NCBI RefSeq assembly: GCF_900104965.1
Contig: NZ_LT629757.1
Location: forward strand, 310,001 to 374,000
Reading direction: 5' to 3'
Length of the DNA stretch: 64,000 nucleotides
Origin: Nocardioides scoriae
GTDB lineage: Bacteria > Actinomycetota > Actinomycetes > Propionibacteriales > Nocardioidaceae
Positions 6,516 to 14,904 of the stretch are shown piece by piece. A program made the translations under genes and the position numbers. Numbering within the stretch: position 1 is the stretch's first letter; every line of letters begins with the position of its first letter. The notes beneath the pieces were generated by a model that was given only the letters and a program-made list of their open reading frames with translations, did not search any database and had not been told where the DNA came from.

Positions 6516-6560
6516 ACGCGCCCCCGGCAGGAATCGAACCTGCGACCAAGAGATTAGAAG
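6516..6560. repeat. right attachment repeat (inside intact tRNA-Arg)
   Basis: A 45-bp copy identical to 1087-1131. It runs from just beyond the tRNA 3' end into the anticodon loop, so this copy supplies the 3' half of the functional tRNA. This is the usual way integrative elements preserve their target tRNA. Confidence 0.92.
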
Positions 6561-6591
6561 GCTCTCGCTCTATCCGCTGAGCTACAGGGGC
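6519..6591 (-). tRNA. tRNA-Arg (anticodon UCU)
   Basis: A 73-nt cloverleaf reads on the minus strand: acceptor GCCCCTG pairs with CGGGGGC, D arm GCTC/GAGC, anticodon loop CTTCTAA giving UCU (decodes AGA/AGG), and T arm GCAGG-TTCGATT-CCTGC. The discriminator is G and CCA is not encoded. The innermost anticodon-stem pair (C31-U39) is mismatched. Its 3' half was delivered by the island. Confidence 0.95.
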
Positions 6592-6689
6592 CTGAGACCA
6601 GCATGCCAGAGGTCGGGCGCGTGCCCGACGCACGCCTGGGTACGCCGGGACGAGGCGTCCCACGGCGCCCGACCCCGCGAGAGGACACG

Positions 6690-8231
6690 ATGCAGCCAAA
6701 GGTGATCGGCGGTCGCTACCGCGTCGAGTCCGAGGTCGGACGCGGCGGCATGGGCACGGTCTGGGCCTGCCGCGACGAGGTGCTGCAGCGCGTGGTCGCC
6801 GTCAAGCAGGTCGGTCGGATGCCCGGCGAGTCGCTCACCGACACCGCGCGGGCGCTGCGCGAGGCCCGGTCGTCCGCCGGGCTGAGCCACCCCCACGTCG
6901 TCACCGTCTACGACGTCGTCGAGGAGGCGGGGGAGGTCTGGCTGGTCATGGAGCTGGTCCGAGGCCGCTCGCTCTCGGAGATCATCAAGCAGGACGGCCC
7001 GCTCGACCCGGCCGTCGCCGCCGAGATCGGCGCCCAGGTCGCCGACGGGCTCGTGGCCCTGCACCGCGCCGGCACAGTGCACCGCGACGTGAAGCCGGGC
7101 AACGTGCTGGTCCGCGAGGACGGCGTGGCCAAGATCAGCGACTTCGGGATCGCCCGCACCGAGGGCGAGCACACCCTCACCCTCGCCGGCAGCCTCACGG
7201 GCACGCCGAGCTACTTCTCGCCCGAGCTGGCCCGCGGCGCGACGCCCACGCCGGGCGACGACGTCTGGGCGCTCGGCGCGACGCTGTACGCCGCCGTCGA
7301 GGGCGCCCCGCCGTACGCCACGCAGAGCAACCCGGTCGCGGTGCTGCACGAGATCGTCACCCGGCCGCCCGAGCCGCCCCTCCGGGCGGGCGTGCTCGCC
7401 CCGGCCCTGGACCGGATGCTCGACCGCGACCCGGCGTCGCGGTGGTCGATGGCCGACGCCGCCCACGTGCTCCGGCGGGTGGCCGACGGGGGTCGCCCCG
7501 AGGCCACGCTGGCCCGCACGGTGACCGGACCGGCCGCGGTGGCCCCGGCGCCCGACCCCACGACCGCGTCCACCCCGGACCCGACCCCGGACCCGACCCC
7601 GGACCCGACCCCGGACCCTGCCCCCGACCCGACCCCGGGGCGGACCCGGCCGCGAGAGCGCCGGCGCCGGTGGCCGGCCGCCCTCGTGCTCCTGCTCGTG
7701 GTCGCCGTCCTGGGCGGGGCCTGGGCGCTGGGCCGGGTGACGGGGGACGACGGCGCCGCGAGCGGTGCGGACGCGTCGGCCACCCCGTCCGCCACGCCGT
7801 CCAGGACCCCGTCGGCGACCCCGTCCGACAGCCCCTCGGAGTCGCCGTCCGCGTCGGCCTCCGCCTCGCCCACGGAGACGCCGTCGGAGTCGCCCTCGGC
7901 GTCCGCCTCCGGCTCGGCCACGGGGGCCGCGGCCCGGGAGCAGCTGGTCCGGGACTACTTCGCCGCCGCCCCCGGCGGCACCGACGAGGCCTGGGCGATG
8001 CTCGGTCCCAGCCTCAAGGCGCAGGGGCGGGCGTCGTACGACCGGTTCTGGAGCGGCATCGAGTCCGTCGACGTGCTCGCGGCCAGGGCGCGTCCGGGCA
8101 GCGACCTGGTGGACGTGACGCTGCGCTACCGCACCACCGGGGGCGCCACCAGCACCGAGCGCAAGATCGAGGGCCTCGTCGAGGCACCGGGAGGCGGCTA
8201 CCTGCTCGACACCGACACCTCGGCCGGCTGA
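6690..8231 (+). CDS. membrane-anchored Ser/Thr protein kinase (PknB-like)
   Basis: A 513-residue Hanks-type kinase. The kinase domain (about 7-270) has the glycine loop GRGGMG (17-22), Lys39, HRDVKPGN (131-138), DFG (151-153) and TPSYFSPE in the activation segment. A proline-rich linker follows with a DPTP repeat, then one membrane helix near 330-350, a Ser/Thr/Pro-rich external stalk and an external domain of about 100 residues with an NTF2-like flavour (REQLVRDYFAA). ATG 6690 has GAGAGG 9 bases upstream; a longer in-frame start at 6603 would only add residues ahead of the kinase fold. It probably senses an external signal and phosphorylates cytoplasmic targets. Confidence 0.88.
   Translation: MQPKVIGGRYRVESEVGRGGMGTVWACRDEVLQRVVAVKQVGRMPGESLTDTARALREARSSAGLSHPHVVTVYDVVEEAGEVWLVMELVRGRSLSEIIKQDGPLDPAVAAEIGAQVADGLVALHRAGTVHRDVKPGNVLVREDGVAKISDFGIARTEGEHTLTLAGSLTGTPSYFSPELARGATPTPGDDVWALGATLYAAVEGAPPYATQSNPVAVLHEIVTRPPEPPLRAGVLAPALDRMLDRDPASRWSMADAAHVLRRVADGGRPEATLARTVTGPAAVAPAPDPTTASTPDPTPDPTPDPTPDPAPDPTPGRTRPRERRRRWPAALVLLLVVAVLGGAWALGRVTGDDGAASGADASATPSATPSRTPSATPSDSPSESPSASASASPTETPSESPSASASGSATGAAAREQLVRDYFAAAPGGTDEAWAMLGPSLKAQGRASYDRFWSGIESVDVLAARARPGSDLVDVTLRYRTTGGATSTERKIEGLVEAPGGGYLLDTDTSAG
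7573..7618 (+). repeat. 12-bp tandem repeat encoding (DPTP)n
   Basis: The unit CCCCGGACCCGA occurs three full times plus a 10-base partial copy, encoding Asp-Pro-Thr-Pro steps in the juxtamembrane linker of the kinase. In-frame, so copy number changes would alter linker length without breaking the gene. Confidence 0.85.
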
Positions 8232-8253
8232 GTGCGCCGCCCGACCCGGGGCC

Positions 8254-9717
8254 TCAGCCCCGCAGCCGGCCCATCCACTCCTCGACGGCGCCGGGGTCGC
8301 GGGGCAGGGCGGCCGAGAGGTTGCGGTAGCCGTCGGCGGTGACGACCAGGTCGTCCTCGATGCGGATGCCGGTGCCGCGCAGCTCCTCGGGCACCAGCAG
8401 GTCGTCCTCCTGGAAGTACAGACCGGGCTCGACCGTCAGCACCATGCCCTCGGCCAGCTCGCCGCCGGGGTACGTCGCGGGGTCGGTCGCCGCGCAGTCG
8501 TGGACGTCCATGCCGAGCATGTGGCTGGTGCCGTGGAGCGTCCAGCGGGCGTAGACCCGGCTGTCGGGGGACAGCGCCTCCTCGGCGCTCACCGGGAGCA
8601 GGCCGAGGTCCTCGAGGCCGTGGGCCAGCACCGACATCGCGGCCTCGTGGGCGCCCCGGAACGCCGCGCCGGGCCGCACCGCCTCGAAGCCGGCCTCCTG
8701 CGCGGCCAGCACCAGGGAGTAGAGGTCGCGCTGGAGCGGGGTGAAGCGGCCGTCGACCGGGAGCGTGCGCGTCACGTCGGCGGTGTAGAGCGACGTGGCC
8801 TCGGCGCCCATGTCGAGCAGCAGCAGGTCGCCCGGGGTGACCGGGCCGGAGTTGTCGGTCCAGTGCAGCGTGGTCGCGTGGGCGCCGCCGCCGACGATGG
8901 AGTCGTAGCCGATGTCGTTGCCGTGGGCGCGGGCCCGGCGGAAGAAGGTGCCCTCGATCCAGCGCTCGCCGTGCTCGAGCACCCGGTCCCACTCGCGCAC
9001 GGAGTCCTCGAAGCCGAGGGTCGTCGTGTCGCAGGCGGTCTGGAGCTCGCCGAGCTCCCACTCGTCCTTGACCAGGCGCAGGTCGGACAGCACCCGGGCC
9101 AGCTCGTCGTCGCGGCCCCGGTCGCCCGGGACGAGCCGGTCGACGCGGGGGTCGGTGCCGCGCAGCACCCGGGTCTTGGCCGACTGGTCGAGCCGGTCCG
9201 GCAGCTCCTCGAGGTGGCGGGTCTCCACGCCCAGCGAGTCGGAGATCTCGCGCAGCGAGGGCCGGCGGCCGGCCCACAGCTCGCCGTACTGCCGGTCGCG
9301 GAAGAACTCGTCGGTCGCGCGCGAGCTGCGCGGCCGGGCGTAGAGGACGGCCTCGCCGCCCTCGAGGACCAGCACCGCGTCGGTCGTCTGGTTGCCCGAG
9401 AGGTAGGTGTGCGCGGTCTCGGCGCGGAACCGGTAGTCGGTGTCGTTGGCCCGCACCTTGAACCCGCCGGCCGGCACCACGAGGCGCTCGCCCGGGAACT
9501 GCGCCGCCAGCCGGTCGCGACGGGCCGCGGCCCACCGCGTGATCGGGTGGGCCGGCAGGTCGAGCTCGCGCTCGCCCCAGCCGGTGCGCATGAAGCTCGC
9601 GTAGGCGTCCGGGACCGGCGGGTCGTGGCTCTCCACGTGGGGCTCCGCGTCCACGAGGGCCTCCTCGCGGGGCTCCTGGGCGTCCTGGGTCTGGCTGTCA
9701 CCGAGGTCTGCGCTCAC
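8254..9717 (-). CDS. pepP: Xaa-Pro aminopeptidase (M24B family)
   Basis: A 487-residue metallopeptidase that removes N-terminal residues preceding proline. An N-terminal creatinase-like domain (about 40-230) is followed by the pita-bread domain with its dinuclear metal ligands: LLLLDMGAE and YTADVTRT (two Asp), HGTSHMLGMDVHD (His), TVEPGLYF and IRIEDDLVV (two Glu). The GTG start lies 6 bases from a TAGCAT -10 box at 9724-9729 on the same strand, giving a leaderless transcript. The gene is divergent from the PrsW-like gene, with both promoters inside 40 bp. The first 30 residues are acidic and probably disordered. Confidence 0.92.
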   Translation of the reverse strand: MSADLGDSQTQDAQEPREEALVDAEPHVESHDPPVPDAYASFMRTGWGERELDLPAHPITRWAAARRDRLAAQFPGERLVVPAGGFKVRANDTDYRFRAETAHTYLSGNQTTDAVLVLEGGEAVLYARPRSSRATDEFFRDRQYGELWAGRRPSLREISDSLGVETRHLEELPDRLDQSAKTRVLRGTDPRVDRLVPGDRGRDDELARVLSDLRLVKDEWELGELQTACDTTTLGFEDSVREWDRVLEHGERWIEGTFFRRARAHGNDIGYDSIVGGGAHATTLHWTDNSGPVTPGDLLLLDMGAEATSLYTADVTRTLPVDGRFTPLQRDLYSLVLAAQEAGFEAVRPGAAFRGAHEAAMSVLAHGLEDLGLLPVSAEEALSPDSRVYARWTLHGTSHMLGMDVHDCAATDPATYPGGELAEGMVLTVEPGLYFQEDDLLVPEELRGTGIRIEDDLVVTADGYRNLSAALPRDPGAVEEWMGRLRG

Positions 9718-9723
9718 CTGGTC

Positions 9724-9729
9724 ATGCTA
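9724..9729 (-). promoter_or_regulatory. -10 box TAGCAT for the aminopeptidase gene
   Basis: On the minus strand TAGCAT precedes the GTG start by 6 bases. The opposing -10 box at 9745-9750 is only 15 bp away, so the two divergent promoters share space and may interfere. Confidence 0.5.
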
Positions 9730-9744
9730 CGTCTGCGGGATCGT

Positions 9745-9750
9745 TACCCT
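9745..9750 (+). promoter_or_regulatory. -10 box TACCCT for the PrsW-like gene
   Basis: TACCCT ends 7 bases before ATG 9758, with no Shine-Dalgarno sequence: a leaderless arrangement. Confidence 0.5.
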
Positions 9751-9757
9751 TGCGCCC

Positions 9758-10921
9758 ATGCAACGACGCCGCAGCTCCGCCGCGTTCACCGTCGCCGTCT
9801 CGGTCGTGATGCTGCTCGGGGCGGTCGTGATGGCCGTGGTGCTGCTGCTCTCCGGCGCCCCCGGCGCGCTCGTGGTCGGGGTCGTGCTGGCCGCGCTCCC
9901 CGTCGCCCCGCTCGTGGCGGTCTACATGTGGCTCGACCGCTACGAGCCCGAGCCGCGCAGCCTGCTGGTGCTCGCGCTGGGCTGGGGCGCCTTCGTCGCC
10001 ACCTCGGCGGCGCTGCTGCTGCAGGTCGCCGACGGGCTGCTGGTCGGCTCCAGCGACGGGTGGAGCACCGCGGTGGTCGCCCCGGTGACCGAGGAGGCCT
10101 CCAAGGGCCTGTTCGTCCTGCTGCTGCTCTTCTTCCGGCGCCGCGAGCTCGACGGCATCCTCGACGGCCTGGTGTACGCCGGCATGGTCGGCATCGGGTT
10201 CGCCTTCACCGAGAACATCCTCTACCTGTCGGCGGCCTACATGGGCCAGGACGGCCAGCCCGGGGGCGTCGGCGGCGCGATCGGCCTGTTCGTCGTGCGC
10301 GGCATCATCAGCCCCTTCGCGCACCCCTTCTTCACCTCCTTCATCGGCATCGGCGTCGGCCTGGCCGTGACCACCCGCAGCCCCGCGGTGCGGGTGCTCG
10401 GCCCGCTGGTGGGCTACCTGCTGGCCGTGGCCGCCCACGCCGCGTGGAACGGCTCGCTGGTCGCCGACGACGGCGCCAACGCGCTCGCGACGTACGTCTT
10501 CCTCATGGTGCCGGCCTTCCTGCTGCTGGCCGGCTTCGCGATCTGGTCGCGGCGCCGCGAGCGCCGGGTGCTGACCCGGGCGCTGGAGGACTGCGCGGAG
10601 CGCGGCTTCCTGCACCCCGCCGAGGTGCCGTGGCTCGCCGGCATCCGCGCGCGCCGCTTCGCCCGGAGGTACGCCGAGACGGCCGGCGGTGCGGTCGCAC
10701 GCCGCACGATGGTCGCCTACCAGCACGAGGCCGTGGAGCTGGGCTTCCTGCACCACCGCTACCTGCGCGGCGTCGCGCCGTCCGACTTCGTGGTCCTCGG
10801 CCAGGAGCACGTCGACCGGATGGCCGCGCTGCGGCCCTCGCTGCTGTGGCCGCAGCCGACGAGACCGACCGAGGCCCAGCTGCCCGTCGTGCCCGCCGAG
10901 CAGCAGCGGACCCCCTGGTGA
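9758..10921 (+). CDS. PrsW-family intramembrane metalloprotease
   Basis: A 387-residue membrane protein with about eight hydrophobic segments in the first 270 residues. The family signatures are present in order: APVTEEASKG (the EExxK motif), IGFAFTENILY, SPFAHPFFTS and VAAHAAWNGS, which supply the Glu/His residues thought to form the zinc site. PrsW of Bacillus cleaves an anti-sigma factor; the substrate here is unknown. The C-terminal 110 residues are cytoplasmic and basic. The TGA stop overlaps the GTG start of the first dynamin-like gene (GTGA), suggesting co-expression with the GTPase pair. Confidence 0.88.
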   Translation: MQRRRSSAAFTVAVSVVMLLGAVVMAVVLLLSGAPGALVVGVVLAALPVAPLVAVYMWLDRYEPEPRSLLVLALGWGAFVATSAALLLQVADGLLVGSSDGWSTAVVAPVTEEASKGLFVLLLLFFRRRELDGILDGLVYAGMVGIGFAFTENILYLSAAYMGQDGQPGGVGGAIGLFVVRGIISPFAHPFFTSFIGIGVGLAVTTRSPAVRVLGPLVGYLLAVAAHAAWNGSLVADDGANALATYVFLMVPAFLLLAGFAIWSRRRERRVLTRALEDCAERGFLHPAEVPWLAGIRARRFARRYAETAGGAVARRTMVAYQHEAVELGFLHHRYLRGVAPSDFVVLGQEHVDRMAALRPSLLWPQPTRPTEAQLPVVPAEQQRTPW

Positions 10922-12633
10922 GCGCGCCGACGGACGACATGCTCGGCACCCTGCAGGCGCTGCACGCCGCGCTCGAGCAGGTCCGGCTGCCGCTGGAGGT
11001 CCCGGGCTCGGCCGGCCACCGCACCCGCCGCACCGAGATGGCCGAGCAGCTCGAGGACTACGTCCTGCCCCGGCTGCGCGAGATCGACGCGCCGCTGCTG
11101 GCGGTCGTCGGCGGCTCGACCGGCGCCGGCAAGTCGACGCTGGTCAACTCCCTCGTGGGTCAGGTGGTCACCGAGCCGGGCGTGCTGCGCCCCACCACGC
11201 GCTCGCCGGTGCTGGTGCACCACCCCGAGGACGCCGCGTGGTTCGACCGGCAGCGGGTGCTGCCCGAGCTCGAGCGCACCGAGCGCTCCACCGACGACCC
11301 GCAGGCGCTGCGCCTGGTCGCCTCCACGTCGGTGCCCCAGGGGCTGGCCCTGCTCGACGCCCCCGACATCGACTCCGTCGAGGCGCGCAACCGCACCCTG
11401 GCCACCCAGCTCCTGGGGGCGGCCGACCTGTGGCTGTTCGTCACCTCGGCGGCGCGCTACGCCGACCAGGTGCCGTGGGACTTCCTGCGCACCGCCGCCG
11501 AGCGCAGCGCCGCGGTGGCGGTCGTGCTCGACCGCACCCCGCCCGAGGCGGTGACCGACGTCTCGCACGACCTGGCGCGGATGCTGACCGCGCGCGGCCT
11601 GCGCGACTCGCCGCTGTTCACCGTCGAGGAGCGCCCGCTCGGGTCCGACGGCCTGCTCCCGGCCGACGCGGTCGCCGAGATCCGGGGCTGGCTCGCCGAG
11701 CTCGGCGCCGACGCCGGCGCCCGCAGCGCCGTCGTGCGCCAGACCCTCGACGGCGCGGTCAAGGCAGTCGCCCGCGACAGCTTCGTCATCGCCGACGCCG
11801 GCGCGGCGCAGCTGGAGACCCGCTCGCGGCTCGAGCGCGACGTCGAGGTGGCCTACGCCCAGGCCGAGACGGCCGTGGACGACGCGTCGGCCGACGGCAC
11901 CCTGCTGCGCGGCGAGGTGCTGGCCCGCTGGCAGGACTTCGTCGGCACCGGCGAGTTCCTGCGCGGCCTGGAGTCCCGCATCAGCCGGCTGCGCGACCGC
12001 GTGACCGCGGCCGTGATGGGCAAGCCCCAGCAGGCCGAGCGGGTCACGGTGGCCGTCGAGTCGGGCCTGCAGACGCTCGTCATCGAGAACGCCGAGGCCG
12101 CCGCCGAGCGGGCCGAGGGCGCGTGGCGGGCCGACCCCGCCGGACGCCAGGTGCTCGAGGGCACCGCCACCGACCTCTCGCGCGCCTCGCGGGAGTGCCG
12201 CGCCGCGACCGAGCGGCTGGTCCGCGACTGGCAGGCCGCGGTGCTCGACCTGGTCCGCACCGAGGGTGCCGACAAGCGCGGCACCGCGCGGTTCCTCGCC
12301 TACGGCGTCAACGGCCTCTCGGTCTCCCTGATGGTCGTGGTCTTCGCCTCGACCGGAGGCGTGACCGGGGCCGAGGTCGGCATCGCCGGCGGGTCGGCCG
12401 TGCTGGGCCAGAAGCTGCTCGAGGCCGTCTTCGGCGACCAGGCCGTGCGCCGCCTGGCCGCCACCGCCCGCGCCGACCTGGCCGAGCGCGTCCACGCGCT
12501 GATGCTCGCCGAGCAGCGACGCTTCACCGCCCTGCTGGGCGACCTCGACCTGCCCGACGACGTGCCCGACCGGCTGCGCACGCTGGCCCGGCGCGTCGAC
12601 GACCTGCGGTTCTCGAACGGAGGTGCCGCGTGA
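10918..12633 (+). CDS. dynamin-like GTPase (first of a pair)
   Basis: A 571-residue protein with a large GTPase domain: P-loop GGSTGAGKST (about residues 64-73), a switch region RPTTRSP, a DAPDIDS G3 motif, and VVLDRTP in place of the usual NKxD. A long helical region follows and then a hydrophobic hairpin near residues 470-505 (VSLMVVVFASTGGVTGAEVG). The next gene encodes a second, related GTPase with its GTG overlapping this stop. The arrangement is like the paired dynamin-like proteins DynA/DynB of Streptomyces, which act at division septa; orthology is not shown. A membrane-remodelling role is inferred. Confidence 0.78.
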   Translation: MSAPTDDMLGTLQALHAALEQVRLPLEVPGSAGHRTRRTEMAEQLEDYVLPRLREIDAPLLAVVGGSTGAGKSTLVNSLVGQVVTEPGVLRPTTRSPVLVHHPEDAAWFDRQRVLPELERTERSTDDPQALRLVASTSVPQGLALLDAPDIDSVEARNRTLATQLLGAADLWLFVTSAARYADQVPWDFLRTAAERSAAVAVVLDRTPPEAVTDVSHDLARMLTARGLRDSPLFTVEERPLGSDGLLPADAVAEIRGWLAELGADAGARSAVVRQTLDGAVKAVARDSFVIADAGAAQLETRSRLERDVEVAYAQAETAVDDASADGTLLRGEVLARWQDFVGTGEFLRGLESRISRLRDRVTAAVMGKPQQAERVTVAVESGLQTLVIENAEAAAERAEGAWRADPAGRQVLEGTATDLSRASRECRAATERLVRDWQAAVLDLVRTEGADKRGTARFLAYGVNGLSVSLMVVVFASTGGVTGAEVGIAGGSAVLGQKLLEAVFGDQAVRRLAATARADLAERVHALMLAEQRRFTALLGDLDLPDDVPDRLRTLARRVDDLRFSNGGAA

Positions 12634-14294
12634 GTGGCGTCATGGAGGGTGCGCGGCGGCTGCTGCGCCGCGGCGACCGGCTCGAGGAGCGGGTCGCCGG
12701 GCTGGGCGAGGCGGTCGAGCACGGCCGCGGCCGGCTCGACGACGGCCTGCTCGACCGGGCGGAGGCCGTCACCCGACGGGCCGGCGCCCGGTTGCAGCTC
12801 TCGGGCGGCCACACCGTGGTGGCCCTGGCCGGGGCGACCGGCTCGGGCAAGTCGTCGACCTTCAACGCCCTGGTCGGGCTCGACATCGCCGCGACCGGCG
12901 TACGCCGCCCGACGACGTCGAAGGCCGCTGCCTGCGTGTGGGGCGAGGACCCGGGCAGCGAGCTGCTCGACTGGCTCGAGGTGCCGGCCCGCCACCGCGT
13001 GCAGCGCGACTCGCTGCTCGACGACCGGACGCCGCGCCGCGGCGAGCCCGTGCTCGACGGCCTCGTGCTCCTCGACCTGCCCGACCACGACTCCACCGAG
13101 GTCGCCCACCACCTCGAGGTGGAGCGGCTGGTGGGGCTCACCGACCTCATGGTCTGGGTGCTGGACCCGCAGAAGTACGCCGATGCCGCGCTCCACCGCC
13201 GCTTCCTGGCCCCCCTGGCCTCGCACCGCGAGGTGATGCTCGTCGTGCTCAACCACGTCGACCAGGTCGCCCCCGAGCGCCGCGAGGCCGTGCTCGACGA
13301 CGTGCGTCGGCTGCTCGCGCTCGACGGCCTCGAGGGCGTCCCGGTGCTGGCCACCTCGGCCCGCACCGGCGAGGGCATCCCGGAGCTGCGGGCCGCCGTC
13401 GCCGGGCGGGTGGCCGACAAGGCCACGGCCCGGGCCCGGCTCGCGGGCGACGTCGGCGACGCCGCCACGGCCCTGCAGCGCGAGAGCGGTGACGCCGAGC
13501 CGCGCGAGCTGCGCGACCGCGACCGCCGCGAGCTGCACGACGCCCTCGCCGACGCGGCGGGCGTGCCCGTCGTGGTCGACGCCGTGGCGCGCGCCACCAC
13601 GGTGCGCGGCCGCCAGGCCACCGGCTGGCCCGTCACGTCCTGGCTGGCCCGGTTCAAGCCCGACCCGCTGCGCCGGCTCCACCTCGACCGCGGCACCCGC
13701 GGGGGCGACCTGGTCGTCGCGGCCCGGTCCTCGCTCCCGGCCCCCGGCCAGGTGCAGCACGCCCGCGTCGAGACCACCGTGCGCGCCCTCGGCGACCAGG
13801 TCGGCCGCGACCTCGCGCCCCCGTGGCAGCGGGCGGTGCGCCGCGCGTCGGTCTCCCGCTTCGACGACCTCGACGACCGGCTCGACCGGGTGGCCACCAC
13901 GACCGACCTCGGCGTGGGTGACCTGCCGCTGTGGTGCCGCGGGATCCGCGGGCTGCAGTGGGTGCTGCTGCTGACCGCGCTGGTCGGCGGCGTGTGGCTC
14001 GGGGTCCTCGCGGTGTTCTCCTACCTGCGGCTGCCCGAGCCGGGCACGCCGGAGGTCCAGGGCTTCGCGCTCCCGACCCTGCTCCTCGTCGGAGGCGTGG
14101 CCGCCGGGCTGGTGGTGGCGCTGCTGGCCCGGGTCCTGGTCGGGATCGCCGCGCGCTCCCGCGCCCGCAAGGCCGACAAGCGGCTGCGCGCCGGCGTGGT
14201 GGAGGTCGCCGACGACCTCGTGGTGGCGCCGGTGCGGGCCGAGCTGGCCGCCCACCGCAGCGTCCACGACGGGCTGCGCGCGGCGCTGCGCTGA
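12630..14294 (+). CDS. dynamin/YfjP-like GTPase (second of a pair)
   Basis: A 554-residue GTPase translated from a GTG overlapping the preceding stop, with GGAGG upstream. G motifs: GATGSGKSS (P-loop, about residues 68-76), RPTTSK, DLPDHDS (G3), NHVD (G4, matching NKxD loosely) and ATSAR (G5). Two membrane helices lie near 435-500 (LQWVLLLTALVGGVWLGVLA and [20 protein letters not shown]) before a basic C-terminal helix. The NHVD motif shows this partner keeps a more classical nucleotide site than the first. The pair probably forms a hetero-oligomer at the membrane. Confidence 0.78.
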   Translation: MSGVMEGARRLLRRGDRLEERVAGLGEAVEHGRGRLDDGLLDRAEAVTRRAGARLQLSGGHTVVALAGATGSGKSSTFNALVGLDIAATGVRRPTTSKAAACVWGEDPGSELLDWLEVPARHRVQRDSLLDDRTPRRGEPVLDGLVLLDLPDHDSTEVAHHLEVERLVGLTDLMVWVLDPQKYADAALHRRFLAPLASHREVMLVVLNHVDQVAPERREAVLDDVRRLLALDGLEGVPVLATSARTGEGIPELRAAVAGRVADKATARARLAGDVGDAATALQRESGDAEPRELRDRDRRELHDALADAAGVPVVVDAVARATTVRGRQATGWPVTSWLARFKPDPLRRLHLDRGTRGGDLVVAARSSLPAPGQVQHARVETTVRALGDQVGRDLAPPWQRAVRRASVSRFDDLDDRLDRVATTTDLGVGDLPLWCRGIRGLQWVLLLTALVGGVWLGVLAVFSYLRLPEPGTPEVQGFALPTLLLVGGVAAGLVVALLARVLVGIAARSRARKADKRLRAGVVEVADDLVVAPVRAELAAHRSVHDGLRAALR

Positions 14295-14457
14295 CACGGG
14301 CCGCCGTGCCCCGTGGCGCGGGCGTCCACAGCCGTGGTCCGCGGCGACGGGGTCCACAGCCCGGCGTCGACGCGTCCCCACGGTCGGCGCGACGGGGTGG
14401 ACTGCGGTCGCCGCACGGCGCACCCGGCGCCGGCGATGCGACTCCGGAGGTCCACCG

Positions 14458-14901
14458 ATGAACGAGAGCTACGTGACCCTGCAGGGCTGGGTCGGGGGAG
14501 ACGTCGACGTGCGGGAGGTGGGCGAGACCACGGTGGCGTCGTTCCGGGTCGGCTCGACGCCGCGCTACCACCGAGCCGGCACGTGGGTGAACGGCGAGAC
14601 CTCGTGGTACACCGTCAACTGCTGGCGCGGCCTGGCCGCCAACGTCCGCGAGTCCGTGCGGCGCGGTGACGCCGTCGTGGTCCACGGCCGGGTGCGCGTC
14701 GACGTCTGGAAGCGCGACGACGACGCCCCGAGCTCGACCTCGTGGGTGGTCGACGCGACCTTCGTGGGCCACGACCTCACCAAGGGCACCAGCGCCTTCA
14801 GCAAGGCCACGCGGCCGCAGCCGCTCGAGCCCGGCGATCCGGGGGAGCCGGTCCGGTCGGCTGTCGGTGCGCCGGCCGAGCCCGTCCAGCCGGCCGCCTG
14901 A
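14458..14901 (+). CDS. ssb: single-stranded DNA-binding protein (SSB paralogue)
   Basis: A 147-residue protein with one OB fold (about 1-115): YVTLQGWVGGDVDV, TVASFRVGSTPRYH, TSWYTVNCWRGLAANV and GDAVVVHGRVRVDVW are the SSB beta strands. The tail is short and rich in Pro/Glu/Ala and lacks the acidic DDDIPF-type tip that canonical SSBs use to recruit repair and replication proteins. It is not next to rpsF/rpsR, where the replicative ssb usually lies, so it is probably the secondary SSB, in Streptomyces linked to chromosome segregation at sporulation. CGGAGG precedes the ATG. Confidence 0.88.
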   Translation: MNESYVTLQGWVGGDVDVREVGETTVASFRVGSTPRYHRAGTWVNGETSWYTVNCWRGLAANVRESVRRGDAVVVHGRVRVDVWKRDDDAPSSTSWVVDATFVGHDLTKGTSAFSKATRPQPLEPGDPGEPVRSAVGAPAEPVQPAA

Positions 14902-14904
14902 GCC

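Larger units (their letters stand above)
1087..6560. mobile_element. 5.4-kb integrase-less genomic island in tRNA-Arg
   Basis: The segment lies between two identical 45-bp copies of the 3' half of tRNA-Arg(UCU), the hallmark of site-specific integration by a tyrosine recombinase. The intact tRNA is at the right end and only the 3' remnant is at the left, so the element entered from the tRNA 3' side and rebuilt the tRNA. It carries about ten rightward genes, mostly short and unknown, with two Xis-like double-HTH proteins near its left side. GC content drops visibly from about 2900 to 6430. I found no integrase, replication or transfer gene. It is therefore a deletion remnant, a satellite that borrows an integrase, or a cargo island. 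Confidence 0.85.

Noticed and set aside
7573-7618. Tandem 12-bp repeat as a CRISPR-like or mobile repeat
   Set aside because: Contiguous in-frame units without spacers, encoding the proline-rich linker of the kinase.
8500-10917. Very long open frame on the + strand opposite the aminopeptidase gene and over prsW
   Set aside because: Antisense or out-of-frame shadow caused by high GC; only the part after 10918 has family motifs.
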